Shown here: in pieces, positions 16,080-24,084 of the stretch
How positions within the stretch are numbered: the stretch's first letter is position 1
Layout: each line of letters starts with the position of its first letter
NCBI GenBank assembly: GCA_045110575.1
Contig: JBGCGF010000051.1
Span: 1-64,000 of the forward strand
Reading direction: 5' to 3'
Length of the DNA stretch: 64,000 bases
From: CALDTK01 sp045110575
Lineage (GTDB): Bacteria; Bacteroidota; Bacteroidia; Chitinophagales; Saprospiraceae
Position numbers and translations under genes: made by a program
The notes under the pieces: model-generated
Told to the model about the DNA's origin: nothing
The model's input: the letters and a program-made list of their open reading frames with translations, nothing else
Database searches by the model: none

Positions 16080-16883
16080 ATGAGTCAAATTCAACAGATT
16101 GAAAGCGAGACACTTAAGCTCAGAACCGAGCTAGCCAATCACAAATTATATGACTTATTATCCAATGAAGATGACATACGCATCTTCATGGAAAAGCATG
16201 TCCTTGCCGTTTGGGATTTCATGTCTCTATTAAAAGCGCTTCAGAGCAAGCTTACGTGTACTTCTATCCCTTGGAAACCTGTCAAAAACGCCAAAACTGC
16301 AAGATTCATTAATGAAATAGTATTTGGTGAAGAGAGTGACCTCAACGAGAAGGGCGTGCCAAACAGTCACTTCCAAATGTACCTTGAAGCCATGCAGGAA
16401 GTCGGTGCTAACCCTAAACGGGCAACGGACCTCATTGACTCTATCCATAACCTTGAAGACGTTTCATCTAAAATATCTTCTTCCGATTTAAAACCTGCTG
16501 AAAAAAGCTTCTTAAATTTCACATTCGACACGATAAAATCAGGCGACACCCATAAAATCGCCTCTGCCTTTACATACGGCAGAGAAGATCTTATCCCTAG
16601 CATGTTTATCGCAATCATTAAAAAGTCAGGAAAAGAGAATCAATCTAAATTTCCGAAACTAACCTACTACTTAGAGCGTCATATCGAAGTTGACGGTGAC
16701 GAACACGGTCCTCTGTCCTTGGAGATGATTGCAGAGCTTTGCGGTGACAATACTGAATTGTGGCAAGATGCACTCACCACAGCAAAAGGTGCGTTGAGAC
16801 AACGGATCAATCTCTGGAATGAAATTGCAGATGAACTAGAGAAAAAGAACTCAATGCAAAAACAGAATGCCGTTGGCGTCTGA
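16080..16883 (+). CDS. DUF3050 domain protein (haem-oxygenase-like fold)
   Basis: The 267-residue protein matches DUF3050 along its length: HKLYDLLSNEDDIRIFMEKHVLAVWDFMSLLKALQ at 21-55, IPWKPVKNAKTARFINEIVFGEESD, and the C-terminal YYLERHIEVDGDEHGPLSLEMI. His residues at about 39 and 215-222, with acidic neighbours, sit where haem-oxygenase-like diiron or cofactor sites occur in related folds. Function is not established for the family. It is convergent with kdsD, only 3 bp from its end. Confidence 0.85.
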   Translation: MSQIQQIESETLKLRTELANHKLYDLLSNEDDIRIFMEKHVLAVWDFMSLLKALQSKLTCTSIPWKPVKNAKTARFINEIVFGEESDLNEKGVPNSHFQMYLEAMQEVGANPKRATDLIDSIHNLEDVSSKISSSDLKPAEKSFLNFTFDTIKSGDTHKIASAFTYGREDLIPSMFIAIIKKSGKENQSKFPKLTYYLERHIEVDGDEHGPLSLEMIAELCGDNTELWQDALTTAKGALRQRINLWNEIADELEKKNSMQKQNAVGV

Positions 16884-16886
16884 TTC

Positions 16887-17858
16887 CTACTCCAACCCCT
16901 CTCTCACAAAGTCATGGATGTGCACCATCCCTGAATACTTTCCTTTTGCATCGGTAAGAAGCAACTGAGAGATGTTATGCTTTTGGAGCAACTCTAAGCC
17001 CTTTACCGCCAAGTCGGTAACCATTAATGTGCGGGGTGCTGGGGACATCAACTGTTTTGCCGAAAGGCGAACAACCTCAACCCCTCTGCCTAAAGCACGA
17101 CGAAGGTCGCCATCTGTAATGATGCCAATAAGGTCATCGTTTGCATCCACCACAGCCGTTGCACCTAAGCGTTTAGTAGTCATCTCAACGACGACTTGCT
17201 CCAAAGAAGCATTAGGAGTAACCATTGGGCATTCATTCCTGCAACCCAAGTCGCCCAGCTGCATAAACATGCGCTTGCCCAACGAACCGCCAGGATGATA
17301 CTGCGCGAAATCCTCAGGTTGAAATCCACGGAGTGCTGTTAGAGACGTTGCCAAAGCATCGCCCATAGCCATCTGGCTGATCGCGCTCGCCGTTGGAGCC
17401 AAGTTGTGAAGGTCCGCCTCTTTGCGGACCGGTGTCATCAATACATGGTCAGCTTGCAACGCGAGGTAACTCTCCGGCTTGGAGACCATCGCAACGATTG
17501 TATTTCCCAAACGGCGTACAAGTGGCAACAAAGCGCGCATTTCGGAAGTCTCTCCACTCTTCGACAAAGCGATGACAATGTCGTTGTCTTGAATCATGCC
17601 GAGGTCGCCGTGTATTGCATCAGCACCGTGCATGAAAAGAGAAGGTGTTCCAGTTGAGTTAAGTGTCGCTGCGATCTTTTGAGCAACAAGCGCACTCTTG
17701 CCAACACCAGTGACGACTACCCTACCCTTGCAGGTATGGACGAGGTCTACCACCGCCGCAAACGAAGCATCAAGTGAGTCGTGAAGCGCTTGTAGTGTTT
17801 CCACTTCAATTGCAAGAGTCCGCTTAGCGGTGTCGAAAATCAGGCCTTGGTTTGACAT
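16887..17858 (-). CDS. kdsD: Arabinose-5-phosphate isomerase (KdsD/KpsF family)
   Basis: The 323-residue enzyme interconverts ribulose 5-phosphate and arabinose 5-phosphate, the first committed step to Kdo for lipopolysaccharide. The SIS domain (about 35-170) has VVVTGVGKSALVAQKIAATLNSTGTPS, LFMHGADAIHGDLGMI and ALSKSGETSE; the family element HPGGSLGKR follows near 200. Two CBS domains fill the C-terminus (ITDGDLRRALGRG in the first, VKGLELLQKHNISQLLLTD in the second). The ATG at 17858 is preferred to GTG two codons upstream. It is divergent from recQ over a 219-bp gap. Confidence 0.95.
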   Translation of the reverse strand: MSNQGLIFDTAKRTLAIEVETLQALHDSLDASFAAVVDLVHTCKGRVVVTGVGKSALVAQKIAATLNSTGTPSLFMHGADAIHGDLGMIQDNDIVIALSKSGETSEMRALLPLVRRLGNTIVAMVSKPESYLALQADHVLMTPVRKEADLHNLAPTASAISQMAMGDALATSLTALRGFQPEDFAQYHPGGSLGKRMFMQLGDLGCRNECPMVTPNASLEQVVVEMTTKRLGATAVVDANDDLIGIITDGDLRRALGRGVEVVRLSAKQLMSPAPRTLMVTDLAVKGLELLQKHNISQLLLTDAKGKYSGMVHIHDFVREGLE

Positions 17859-17948
17859 AAGCACGAAATAAAGCCTACCCTTTTAGCGTATTTTCGCTAC
17901 AAGTGTGGAAAGGCACACTCGGTTTTGGTTGACGAACGGCAAATAAAC

Positions 17949-17962
17949 GTTACTTTAGTAAC
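17949..17962. promoter_or_regulatory. Palindrome GTTACTTTAGTAAC upstream of kdsD
   Basis: Six-base arms GTTACT and AGTAAC flank TT. It lies 90 bp upstream of the kdsD start in the divergent kdsD-recQ region. It could be an operator; there is no second copy to support this. Confidence 0.3.
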
Positions 17963-18077
17963 AGGCTTTGAGCCATGTCAGTGCTTTCTTCAAACTCTTT
18001 GGGTTTTTTGCACCGATTTCTGCGCTTTGCGCACACACTAGACCTCTATTACGAACACTTCTCATCTCCCTAGCGGT

Positions 18078-20273
18078 ATGATCGCAACGAGCGCGAATCT
18101 CCACGAAGCACTCCAAGACTTCTTTGGCTTCGATTCTTTTAAAGAAAAACAGGAAGAAATCTGCATGTCCGTCCTCGAAGGACGAGACACTTTTGTCATT
18201 ATGCCTACGGGCGGTGGCAAAAGCATGTGCTTCCAACTCCCTGCACTGATGATGGAAGGCACTGCCATCGTCATCAGTCCACTCATCGCCCTGATGAAAA
18301 ATCAAGTCGACGCCATTCGTGGCTTCGGACAGGACGATGCGGTAGCACACTACCTCAACTCTTCTCTCACTAAAGTGCAAACACGCACCGTACGTGAAGA
18401 CATCCGAGCAGGTAAAACCAAACTACTCTACGTTGCGCCAGAAACGCTGACGAAAGAAGAGAACATCGAGTTTTTCAGAAACACGAACATCTCTTTTGTC
18501 GCCGTCGATGAGGCACACTGTATCTCAGAGTGGGGACACGATTTCCGACCTGAATATCGCCGCATCCGCGTGATGCTAGACGATATCAATCCTACCATTC
18601 CTGTAGTTGCGCTTACAGCAACAGCTACACCAAAGGTGCAGAGTGATATCGTAAAGAACCTCAACATGAGGGACGAGGCGATCTACATCACAAGTTTTAA
18701 CCGGACCAATCTTCACTACGAAGTACGATCAAAGGGCAACAAGGAAAACACCTTCCGCTCGATCATACAGTATGTGACAGGGACTAAAGGTGCTTGTGGT
18801 ATCATCTACGTACAGAGCCGTAAGAGCACCGAAGAGATCGCTAGTGCACTAGCAGTCAATGGTGTACGTGCAATGCCGTATCATGCTGGGCTTGACGCCA
18901 AAACACGTTCTCGTACGCAGGACATGTTTATCAAGGACGATAGCGACGTGATCGTTGCTACCATCGCCTTCGGTATGGGAATCGACAAGCCGAATGTGCG
19001 CTTTGTCATTCACTACGATATTCCTAAGTCAATCGAGAACTACTATCAGGAAACTGGTCGCGCAGGTCGCGATGGTATCAATTCTGATTGTATCGCTTAC
19101 TACAATTATAAGGACATTCTCCGCTTGGAGAAATTCCTTCGTGATAAGCCTGTAGCCGAGCGTGAACTAGGACGCCAGCTAATCCAAGAGGTGACTGCAT
19201 ACTCCGAAACAGCAGCCTGTCGCCGTCGCTTCCTCCTCCATTACTTTGGAGAAGAGTACGGCAAAGACAACTGTGAGCTCTGCGACAATTGTGTCAATCC
19301 TAAGCCTCGTAAAGAGGTACAAACAGAAATGCATCAAGCACTTTCTGCGATCAAGGAATTGGACGAGAAGTACACCATCAAGACGTACGTCGACTTTGTG
19401 ATGGGTAAGGCGACCAAGGAGATGAAGGACTACCGCTTTGACAAGCGACCTTTATACGCCGTCGGCAAAGAGCACGACGACAACTTCTGGATGAGCGTCT
19501 TCCGCCAAGCAATCCTGAGTGATCTCGTGTTTAAGGACATCGAGACCTACGGTCAGCTTTCGGTTACCGAGAAAGGCCAGAAGTTTATCGACAATCCGCA
19601 TGGCCTAACCATCGCACTCAACCACGAGTTCGATAGTTCAAACGCCAACCCAGATCCACAACCTGCACGTGCAGTTGCGCTCGACGCTGAACTACGTGCA
19701 ATGCTGCAGACCTTACGTAAGAAGGTAGCAGACGAGAAAGACTTGCCGCCGTACGTCATCTTCCAGGACCCTAGTCTTGATGATATGGCAACGCAGTACC
19801 CAATCTCAGTCGAAGACATGGCCAAAATCCAAGGCGTGAGCGTTGGAAAAGCCAAGCGTTACGGCAAGCCATTCATGGATCTTATCTCGAAGTACTGCGA
19901 CGAGAATGAGATTGATCGACCGGCAGATTTCGTGGTAAAGCAAGTAGCGAACAAGAGTCGCTCGAAAGTTCAGATCATCCAAGGCATCGATAAAAAGATG
20001 GGCCTCGACGAAATCGCCGAAGTCGTTAAAATGTCAATGGACGAGTTCCTCGACGAACTTTCAGCTATTGTCGTTTCTGGAACCAAGGTTAACATCGACT
20101 ACTACCTCGAAGAGGAAATGGACGACTACACCCGTGATGACTTGAAGGAATACTTCATGGAAGCTGAAACCGACGATCCTGAAATTGCTTTCAATGCCCT
20201 GCATGAAGACGATTTCACACTCGAAGAGATTCGTATGTACCGTATCAAGTTCTTGAGCGACATGGCGAACTAG
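18078..20273 (+). CDS. recQ: ATP-dependent DNA helicase RecQ
   Basis: The 731-residue 3'-5' helicase acts in recombinational repair. Walker A is MPTGGGKS with Lys48, the DEAH box is at 144-147 (VAVDEAHCISEWGHDFR), and motif VI is YYQETGRAGRDG. The RecQ zinc-binding part is intact: CRRRFLLHYFGEEYGKDNCELCDNC. An RQC winged helix follows (about 420-510), then an HRDC domain around 540-610 (DLPPYVIFQDPSLDDMATQYP). The extra acidic C-terminal 120 residues (EEEMDDYTRDDLKEYFMEAETDD) are a helical tail seen in many Bacteroidota RecQs. A terminator follows. Confidence 0.97.
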   Translation: MIATSANLHEALQDFFGFDSFKEKQEEICMSVLEGRDTFVIMPTGGGKSMCFQLPALMMEGTAIVISPLIALMKNQVDAIRGFGQDDAVAHYLNSSLTKVQTRTVREDIRAGKTKLLYVAPETLTKEENIEFFRNTNISFVAVDEAHCISEWGHDFRPEYRRIRVMLDDINPTIPVVALTATATPKVQSDIVKNLNMRDEAIYITSFNRTNLHYEVRSKGNKENTFRSIIQYVTGTKGACGIIYVQSRKSTEEIASALAVNGVRAMPYHAGLDAKTRSRTQDMFIKDDSDVIVATIAFGMGIDKPNVRFVIHYDIPKSIENYYQETGRAGRDGINSDCIAYYNYKDILRLEKFLRDKPVAERELGRQLIQEVTAYSETAACRRRFLLHYFGEEYGKDNCELCDNCVNPKPRKEVQTEMHQALSAIKELDEKYTIKTYVDFVMGKATKEMKDYRFDKRPLYAVGKEHDDNFWMSVFRQAILSDLVFKDIETYGQLSVTEKGQKFIDNPHGLTIALNHEFDSSNANPDPQPARAVALDAELRAMLQTLRKKVADEKDLPPYVIFQDPSLDDMATQYPISVEDMAKIQGVSVGKAKRYGKPFMDLISKYCDENEIDRPADFVVKQVANKSRSKVQIIQGIDKKMGLDEIAEVVKMSMDEFLDELSAIVVSGTKVNIDYYLEEEMDDYTRDDLKEYFMEAETDDPEIAFNALHEDDFTLEEIRMYRIKFLSDMAN

Positions 20274-20302
20274 ATGACTAGCTTAGCTAGTATCTAACTT
20301 TT

Positions 20303-20345
20303 AAGGCCTTTCTTGCGTATTCAATCGCGAGAAAGGCCTTCTCAT
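20303..20345 (+). terminator. Terminator after recQ
   Basis: AAGGCCTTTCT (20303-20313) pairs perfectly with AGAAAGGCCTT (20330-20340), followed by CTCATTTT. Confidence 0.75.
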
Positions 20346-20359
20346 TTTAAGCAACCAGC

Positions 20360-20785
20360 ATGATCATCCACATCGTCAACGGACCGAACCTCAACCTTGT
20401 CGGTAAGCGCGAACCTGAGATTTACGGAAACGTCTCACTTGATGACCACCTTGGCAAACTGACGGCCGAATTCAGCGACCAGGTCAACATCAAGCTGTTT
20501 CAAAGCAACTCAGAAGGAGTGCTGCTAGATTACTTACAGGAGGTAGGTTTTGACGAAAGTGTAAGAATCATCATCAATGCTGGCGCACTTGGTCACACTT
20601 CTCTGGCCCTTGGAGATTGTATCCGAGCCATAACTGCACCTGTAATTGACGTTCACATTTCTAACGTCCTTGCAAGAGAGAGCTTTCGCCAAAACTCCTT
20701 TGTTACGCCCGCAGCCGTAGGTTCGATCAGTGGCCTTGGCCTGGAAGGTTACCGCCTCGCGATAGACTGGTTCTTAAGACAATAG
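20360..20785 (+). CDS. aroQ: 3-dehydroquinate dehydratase, type II
   Basis: The 141-residue enzyme converts 3-dehydroquinate to 3-dehydroshikimate in aromatic amino-acid synthesis. The N-terminal signature NGPNLNLVGKREPEIYG carries the Arg and Tyr of the active-site lid. NAGALGHTSLALGDCI corresponds to the usual NPGAYTHTSVALRDAL, keeping the His. The substrate-binding segment reads DVHISNVLARESFRQNSFV, where most members have HLSN..ARE.FRHHS. The 14-bp word at 20682-20695 encodes precisely this SFRQN variant. Length is normal. Confidence 0.95.
   Translation: MIIHIVNGPNLNLVGKREPEIYGNVSLDDHLGKLTAEFSDQVNIKLFQSNSEGVLLDYLQEVGFDESVRIIINAGALGHTSLALGDCIRAITAPVIDVHISNVLARESFRQNSFVTPAAVGSISGLGLEGYRLAIDWFLRQ
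20682..20695 (-). repeat. Dispersed 14-mer GTTTTGGCGAAAGC, copy 4 (in aroQ)
   Basis: Exact copy in inverse orientation. The sense strand reads GCTTTCGCCAAAAC, encoding S-F-R-Q-N in the substrate-binding region. Confidence 0.75.
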
Positions 20786-20820
20786 ACCAAAGGCTTCCGT
20801 GCTCCGCGCGGGTTGGTCTA
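20784..20820. terminator. Possible terminator hairpin between aroQ and the 20849 gene
   Basis: AGACCAA and TTGGTCT pair around a GC-rich core. There is no T-run, so this is weak. Confidence 0.3.
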
Positions 20821-20848
20821 GAGGTCACATTCGACAGAGAAGGCTCTA

Positions 20849-21418
20849 CTACTGCCGCTCTCCATTATCCCCTTTACGTAAATCCCCTCCTGCTATTTTC
20901 AGCACGTATTTACTATTGGGTCCGAATTCTCGAGAAGCATTTTTGTCGACACTTCCAACGACGATCATCGCGGCACTTACTACCGCAGCACTGATCAAAA
21001 AGTTCGTTTGTCGGTCACGATCCTCACTCGGGAAAGCTGAGAACCCACCGATAAACACAAGGGCCGCAATACCCTGCCCTTGCAAATACCCGCGCACTCC
21101 AGCGCCTCTGCGGCGATGACGAACCTCAGCAATCTTACCCATCGACAAGATCATGTCATCGATTCTAATCGATTGAGATTCAGGGTATAATTCGTTTATT
21201 CTAGCGCTAAAGAACTCTTCTTCGCCCTGCAGTCGCCACTCCAAGGATTGACCTTTCATAAAGCGATAGGTCTTGGCTTTTGTAGGGCCTTGCAGGAGTA
21301 GATATGGCTGCTGCTGAGCTACCGCCGCAAAGGCAATTCCAAAGAGCAAAAGCATGACAAGCACCAAACGGTTTACTTGAAAAAATCCGGGTCTAATCGA
21401 CGTAGCAATTTGCGCCAT
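20849..21418 (-). CDS. Hypothetical membrane-associated protein
   Basis: The frame gives 189 residues. A hydrophobic signal or anchor segment (RLVLVMLLLFGIAFAAVAQ) comes first, then a beta-rich part (YLLLQGPTKAKTYRFMKGQSLEWRL, SQSIRIDDMILSMGKIAEVRH), and two hydrophobic segments (GQGIAALVFIGGFSAF; NFLISAAVVSAAMIVVGSVD). Similar small proteins occur in Bacteroidota near rnpA, but I know no function. The start at 21418 overlaps rnpA by 46 bp; a TTG/GTG or ATG (21355) start nearer the signal segment is more likely. It is probably co-transcribed with rnpA. Confidence 0.65.
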   Translation of the reverse strand: MAQIATSIRPGFFQVNRLVLVMLLLFGIAFAAVAQQQPYLLLQGPTKAKTYRFMKGQSLEWRLQGEEEFFSARINELYPESQSIRIDDMILSMGKIAEVRHRRRGAGVRGYLQGQGIAALVFIGGFSAFPSEDRDRQTNFLISAAVVSAAMIVVGSVDKNASREFGPNSKYVLKIAGGDLRKGDNGERQ

Positions 21419-21786
21419 GCGTAGGTTATCTCTTTTTGAGTTGGAAGGTCTCTACCTGTAAAGATGAGCATGCCTTCCATGTATTGGTCATGCTCTTCAA
21501 GCCAAGCATAGAGCTTGCTTTTAGATAAACGATGCGACTCGCGCATTCGCCGCTTCACATGGTTACGATCAGGTGCTCGCTTGAAATTTCGCTTCGATGC
21601 AACGAAGCCCATTTTAGCTGGGGCGTCTTGCTCAGCGGCACGTGGCACCAACCGATATACGAGCCGCAGCGGATACGCTTTTGCAGATGGAGAACCTGCA
21701 AACAGCTCACCTATAGCCTTACGAGATTTAAGACGTTCGCTTGCGCTAAAACCTAAATCTAACGAAATGTTTGAATTAGTCTGCAT
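21373..21786 (-). CDS. rnpA: Ribonuclease P protein component
   Basis: The 137-residue basic protein assists RNase P RNA in trimming tRNA 5' leaders. The RNR signature FKRAPDRNHVKRRMRE is at residues 68-83, followed by a typical helix ending ESHRLSKSKLY. Before it lie the usual FSASERLKSRKAIGELF and PLRLVYRL strands. rpmH, the common upstream partner, is absent: only about 50 bp separate rnpA from the divergent radC. The downstream hypothetical gene overlaps its end. Confidence 0.93.
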   Translation of the reverse strand: MQTNSNISLDLGFSASERLKSRKAIGELFAGSPSAKAYPLRLVYRLVPRAAEQDAPAKMGFVASKRNFKRAPDRNHVKRRMRESHRLSKSKLYAWLEEHDQYMEGMLIFTGRDLPTQKEITYAWRKLLRRLDPDFFK

Positions 21787-21840
21787 CGAAACGTGGAATC
21801 GGGTTAATTGCCGTGTCTTACTACAAATTGTTTGACCGAA

Positions 21841-22779
21841 ATGAAAAACCTAGCACAAGCTATTCACCCCAACCAGCGCTCCAATTTGAAAGTAGCCACC
21901 ATTGCTGGTCGTAAAGCTACGTCTTCTCGCCAAGCTGCAAAGACGGATATGACAAGTTCTAACGCAGAGAAAAAACCGCAACTAACCTTAGTCGTAGACG
22001 AGGAGAATATAGAAGATATACCTACCCTACCCTCTTCATCCAAACTTACCCAGGGTAATCTTCCCAAAAACGAACCGCTCGACAAGCTTGCCAACAGTAC
22101 CCTCAAGGAATGGCACCCAGAAGAACAACCCCGTGAACGCTTAATGAAACACGGTCCGCAAGCACTTGCAACCAGTGAGCTCATTGCCATTCTGCTTCGC
22201 TCAGGAACAAAGAGTGCTACCGCAGTTGATGTCGCACGCAACCTATTACTCGATACCAATGGCCACCTCCGTGAATTGGCTAGTCGAGACTGGCGTGCCC
22301 TTGAAAAGGTGCACGGCATTGGGGCTGTAAAGGCTGTGACCCTTGTCGCGGCATTGGAACTGGGTAGACGTCGCGGCCAAGAAAGTGACGTGGAACGACC
22401 GACCATTCGAACGGCTCAAACAGCTTTCCAAATCCTAGGTCCTCAACTTGCTGACCTTCGTCATGAAGAATGCTGGGTGCTATTCCTTAATACTGCCTGT
22501 CGACTGATCGGCACCGAACGACTTAGCAGTGGTGGCGTAGATGGTACAGTCGTCGATGTACGAAAGCTTATGGCCATGGCATTGCGCTTCAATGCGACGA
22601 GTTTTGTGCTTGCTCACAATCACCCTTCGGGCAACCTGACGCCCAGTTCGTCGGATATTTCACTCACACGTAACCTCGTATCGGCAGGGAAGATTCTCAA
22701 TATTCAGCTGCTGGACCACCTCATTGTTGCCGGTCACAAGTACTACTCCTTCTCAGATGAGAACATGCTATCGGGTTGA
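21841..22779 (+). CDS. radC: RadC-like JAB/MPN domain protein
   Basis: From ATG 21841 the protein has 312 residues. The family core begins around residue 80 with KEWHPEEQPRERLMKHGPQALATSELIAILLRSGTKSATAVDVA, then a helix-hairpin-helix (LEKVHGIGAVKAVTLVAALELGRR). The metalloprotease-like JAMM signature is AHNHPSGNLTPSSSD near 265-279. RadC was named for a repair phenotype since disputed; its reaction is unknown. The first 80 residues are a polar, low-complexity extension not usual in the family, so a later start is possible. It is divergent from rnpA. Confidence 0.92.
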   Translation: MKNLAQAIHPNQRSNLKVATIAGRKATSSRQAAKTDMTSSNAEKKPQLTLVVDEENIEDIPTLPSSSKLTQGNLPKNEPLDKLANSTLKEWHPEEQPRERLMKHGPQALATSELIAILLRSGTKSATAVDVARNLLLDTNGHLRELASRDWRALEKVHGIGAVKAVTLVAALELGRRRGQESDVERPTIRTAQTAFQILGPQLADLRHEECWVLFLNTACRLIGTERLSSGGVDGTVVDVRKLMAMALRFNATSFVLAHNHPSGNLTPSSSDISLTRNLVSAGKILNIQLLDHLIVAGHKYYSFSDENMLSG

Positions 22780-22798
22780 AATACAGTAAGCTAAAATT

Positions 22799-22818
22799 GT
22801 TAGTCTTGCCTAACTTTG
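22799..22818 (+). promoter_or_regulatory. Metal-regulon operator overlapping a -7 promoter element (site 1)
   Basis: GTTAGTCTTGCCTAAC (22799-22814) is an interrupted palindrome with arms GTTAG and CTAAC. Its right arm is shared with TAACTTTG (22811-22818), a full match to the TAnnTTTG -7 element. The identical 16-mer lies at 36888-36903, before the genes for the partner binding protein and ATPase. The pattern resembles DtxR-family boxes (TTAGG..CTAA type). A bound repressor would block the promoter. The ATG at 22825 lies only 7 bp beyond the -7 box, implying a leaderless or nearly leaderless mRNA. Confidence 0.75.
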
Positions 22819-22824
22819 CGCAAG

Positions 22825-24084
22825 ATGGAAGAAATCATCACAGCTTTAGATTACCCGTATGCGTGGCGTGCACTTGCTGCAAGTGTCATGGTCGGATTGA
22901 TGTGTGGAGCGCTCGGTTGCTTTATCGTGCTGCGCAACATGTCCATGGTCGGTGATGCGCTGAGCCACGCTATCCTTCCAGGTGTTGTCATTGCCTTTAT
23001 GATGGTTGGCGGCTACTCTGCATTGGGATTTTTCCTTGGGTCTGTTTCTGCCGGGCTTGTCACTGCAGTCCTTATTACTTGGATTCAACAGAAGGTCGCT
23101 ACCAAAAACGACGCGGCCATCGGCATTGTCTTCACCACCATGTTTGCGCTCGGTGTCATGGGGATTTCCTGGCTAAGCAAGAATGAGCATGCACACATTG
23201 ACCTTAAGGATTTCCTTTTCGGTAATGTCCTTGGCGTTTCAGATAGTGACTTAGTTCTCACGGGCATGATTTGCCTGTATGTACTTGCTAGTCTTTTCGT
23301 GTTTTATCGTCCGCTCTTTGCTACGACTTTCCAACCGGTGATTGCGGAAACGATGGGGGTAAACACCAAATTGGTGCACTACTTCTTGATGCTTTTGCTT
23401 TCGTTTGCTGTGGTAGCAGCTCTGCAAACGGTAGGTGTCATTCTCGTTGTTGCAATGCTTATTACACCTGCTGCAACGGGGTTGTTACTCTCGAGACGTT
23501 TGCCTCGGGTCATCATGATCGCTTCTTTGGTTGGCGTTTTGGCTTCGGTATTCGGGCTTGCCATCGCGTTTGCGTTTAAGACAACTCCTGGTCCAGCCAT
23601 GGCTGTAATGGCTAGTTTCCTCTACAGCTTGGCGGTATTCTTCGCTCCAGAGCGTGGATTGGTCTTCAAGTTCTTCCGCAAGCGAAACCGTGAACGCCGT
23701 ATCGAGATAGAAGACGTCATTAAGCAAGGCGCACGCCTAGAGCAGAATGATGCATTGACGTTGGATGCGTTGGTAGAAAAGACGGTTTTGCCGAAAGGCG
23801 TAGTAACCGCAAGACTCAAGACGCTAGCAAAACGGGGCGTTGTGACTTTACAGCCACTGGCGATGACCAACATTGGCAAACTCGAAGCATTCAAGCTTGT
23901 GCGTGCTCACCGTCTTTATGAAACGTTCTTAGTTGATCGCCTTGGGTTGTCCGAGGACCAGATTCACGATGAAGCAGAACGCTATGAGCACTTGCTTACT
24001 GATGAGCTCCTAGATGAAATTGACAAGGAACTTGGTTTTCCTGAGACAGATCCTCACGGAAGTCCGATTCCGAAACGGGGGTAG
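22825..24084 (+). CDS. Metal ABC transporter permease fused to DtxR/MntR-like regulator (YtgCR-like)
   Basis: The 419-residue protein joins two families. Residues about 1-275 form an ABC-3 permease of the ZnuB/MntB/TroC type with eight or so membrane segments (LGCFIVLRNMSMVGDALSHAILPG; LLLSFAVVAALQTVGVILVVAMLITPAATG). Residues about 290-419 match a DtxR-family repressor: a winged helix (LTLDALVEKTVLPKGVVTARLKTLAKRGVV), then a dimer and metal domain HRLYETFLVDRLGL, IHDEAERYEHLL and DPHGSPIP. Predicted metal ligands are His362, Glu366, His381, Glu385, Glu388 and His389; Glu385 replaces the DtxR Cys, giving the MntR pattern E-x-x-E-H. Chlamydial YtgCR has this architecture and is cleaved to free its repressor; whether that happens here is inference. 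ATG 22825 is chosen because the TTG at 22816 lies inside the promoter. Confidence 0.93.
   Translation: MEEIITALDYPYAWRALAASVMVGLMCGALGCFIVLRNMSMVGDALSHAILPGVVIAFMMVGGYSALGFFLGSVSAGLVTAVLITWIQQKVATKNDAAIGIVFTTMFALGVMGISWLSKNEHAHIDLKDFLFGNVLGVSDSDLVLTGMICLYVLASLFVFYRPLFATTFQPVIAETMGVNTKLVHYFLMLLLSFAVVAALQTVGVILVVAMLITPAATGLLLSRRLPRVIMIASLVGVLASVFGLAIAFAFKTTPGPAMAVMASFLYSLAVFFAPERGLVFKFFRKRNRERRIEIEDVIKQGARLEQNDALTLDALVEKTVLPKGVVTARLKTLAKRGVVTLQPLAMTNIGKLEAFKLVRAHRLYETFLVDRLGLSEDQIHDEAERYEHLLTDELLDEIDKELGFPETDPHGSPIPKRG

Noticed and set aside
15980..16102. Small GTG-initiated ORF of about 40 codons before the DUF3050 gene
   Set aside because: It overlaps the next gene's start in another frame and has no supporting feature beyond being open.
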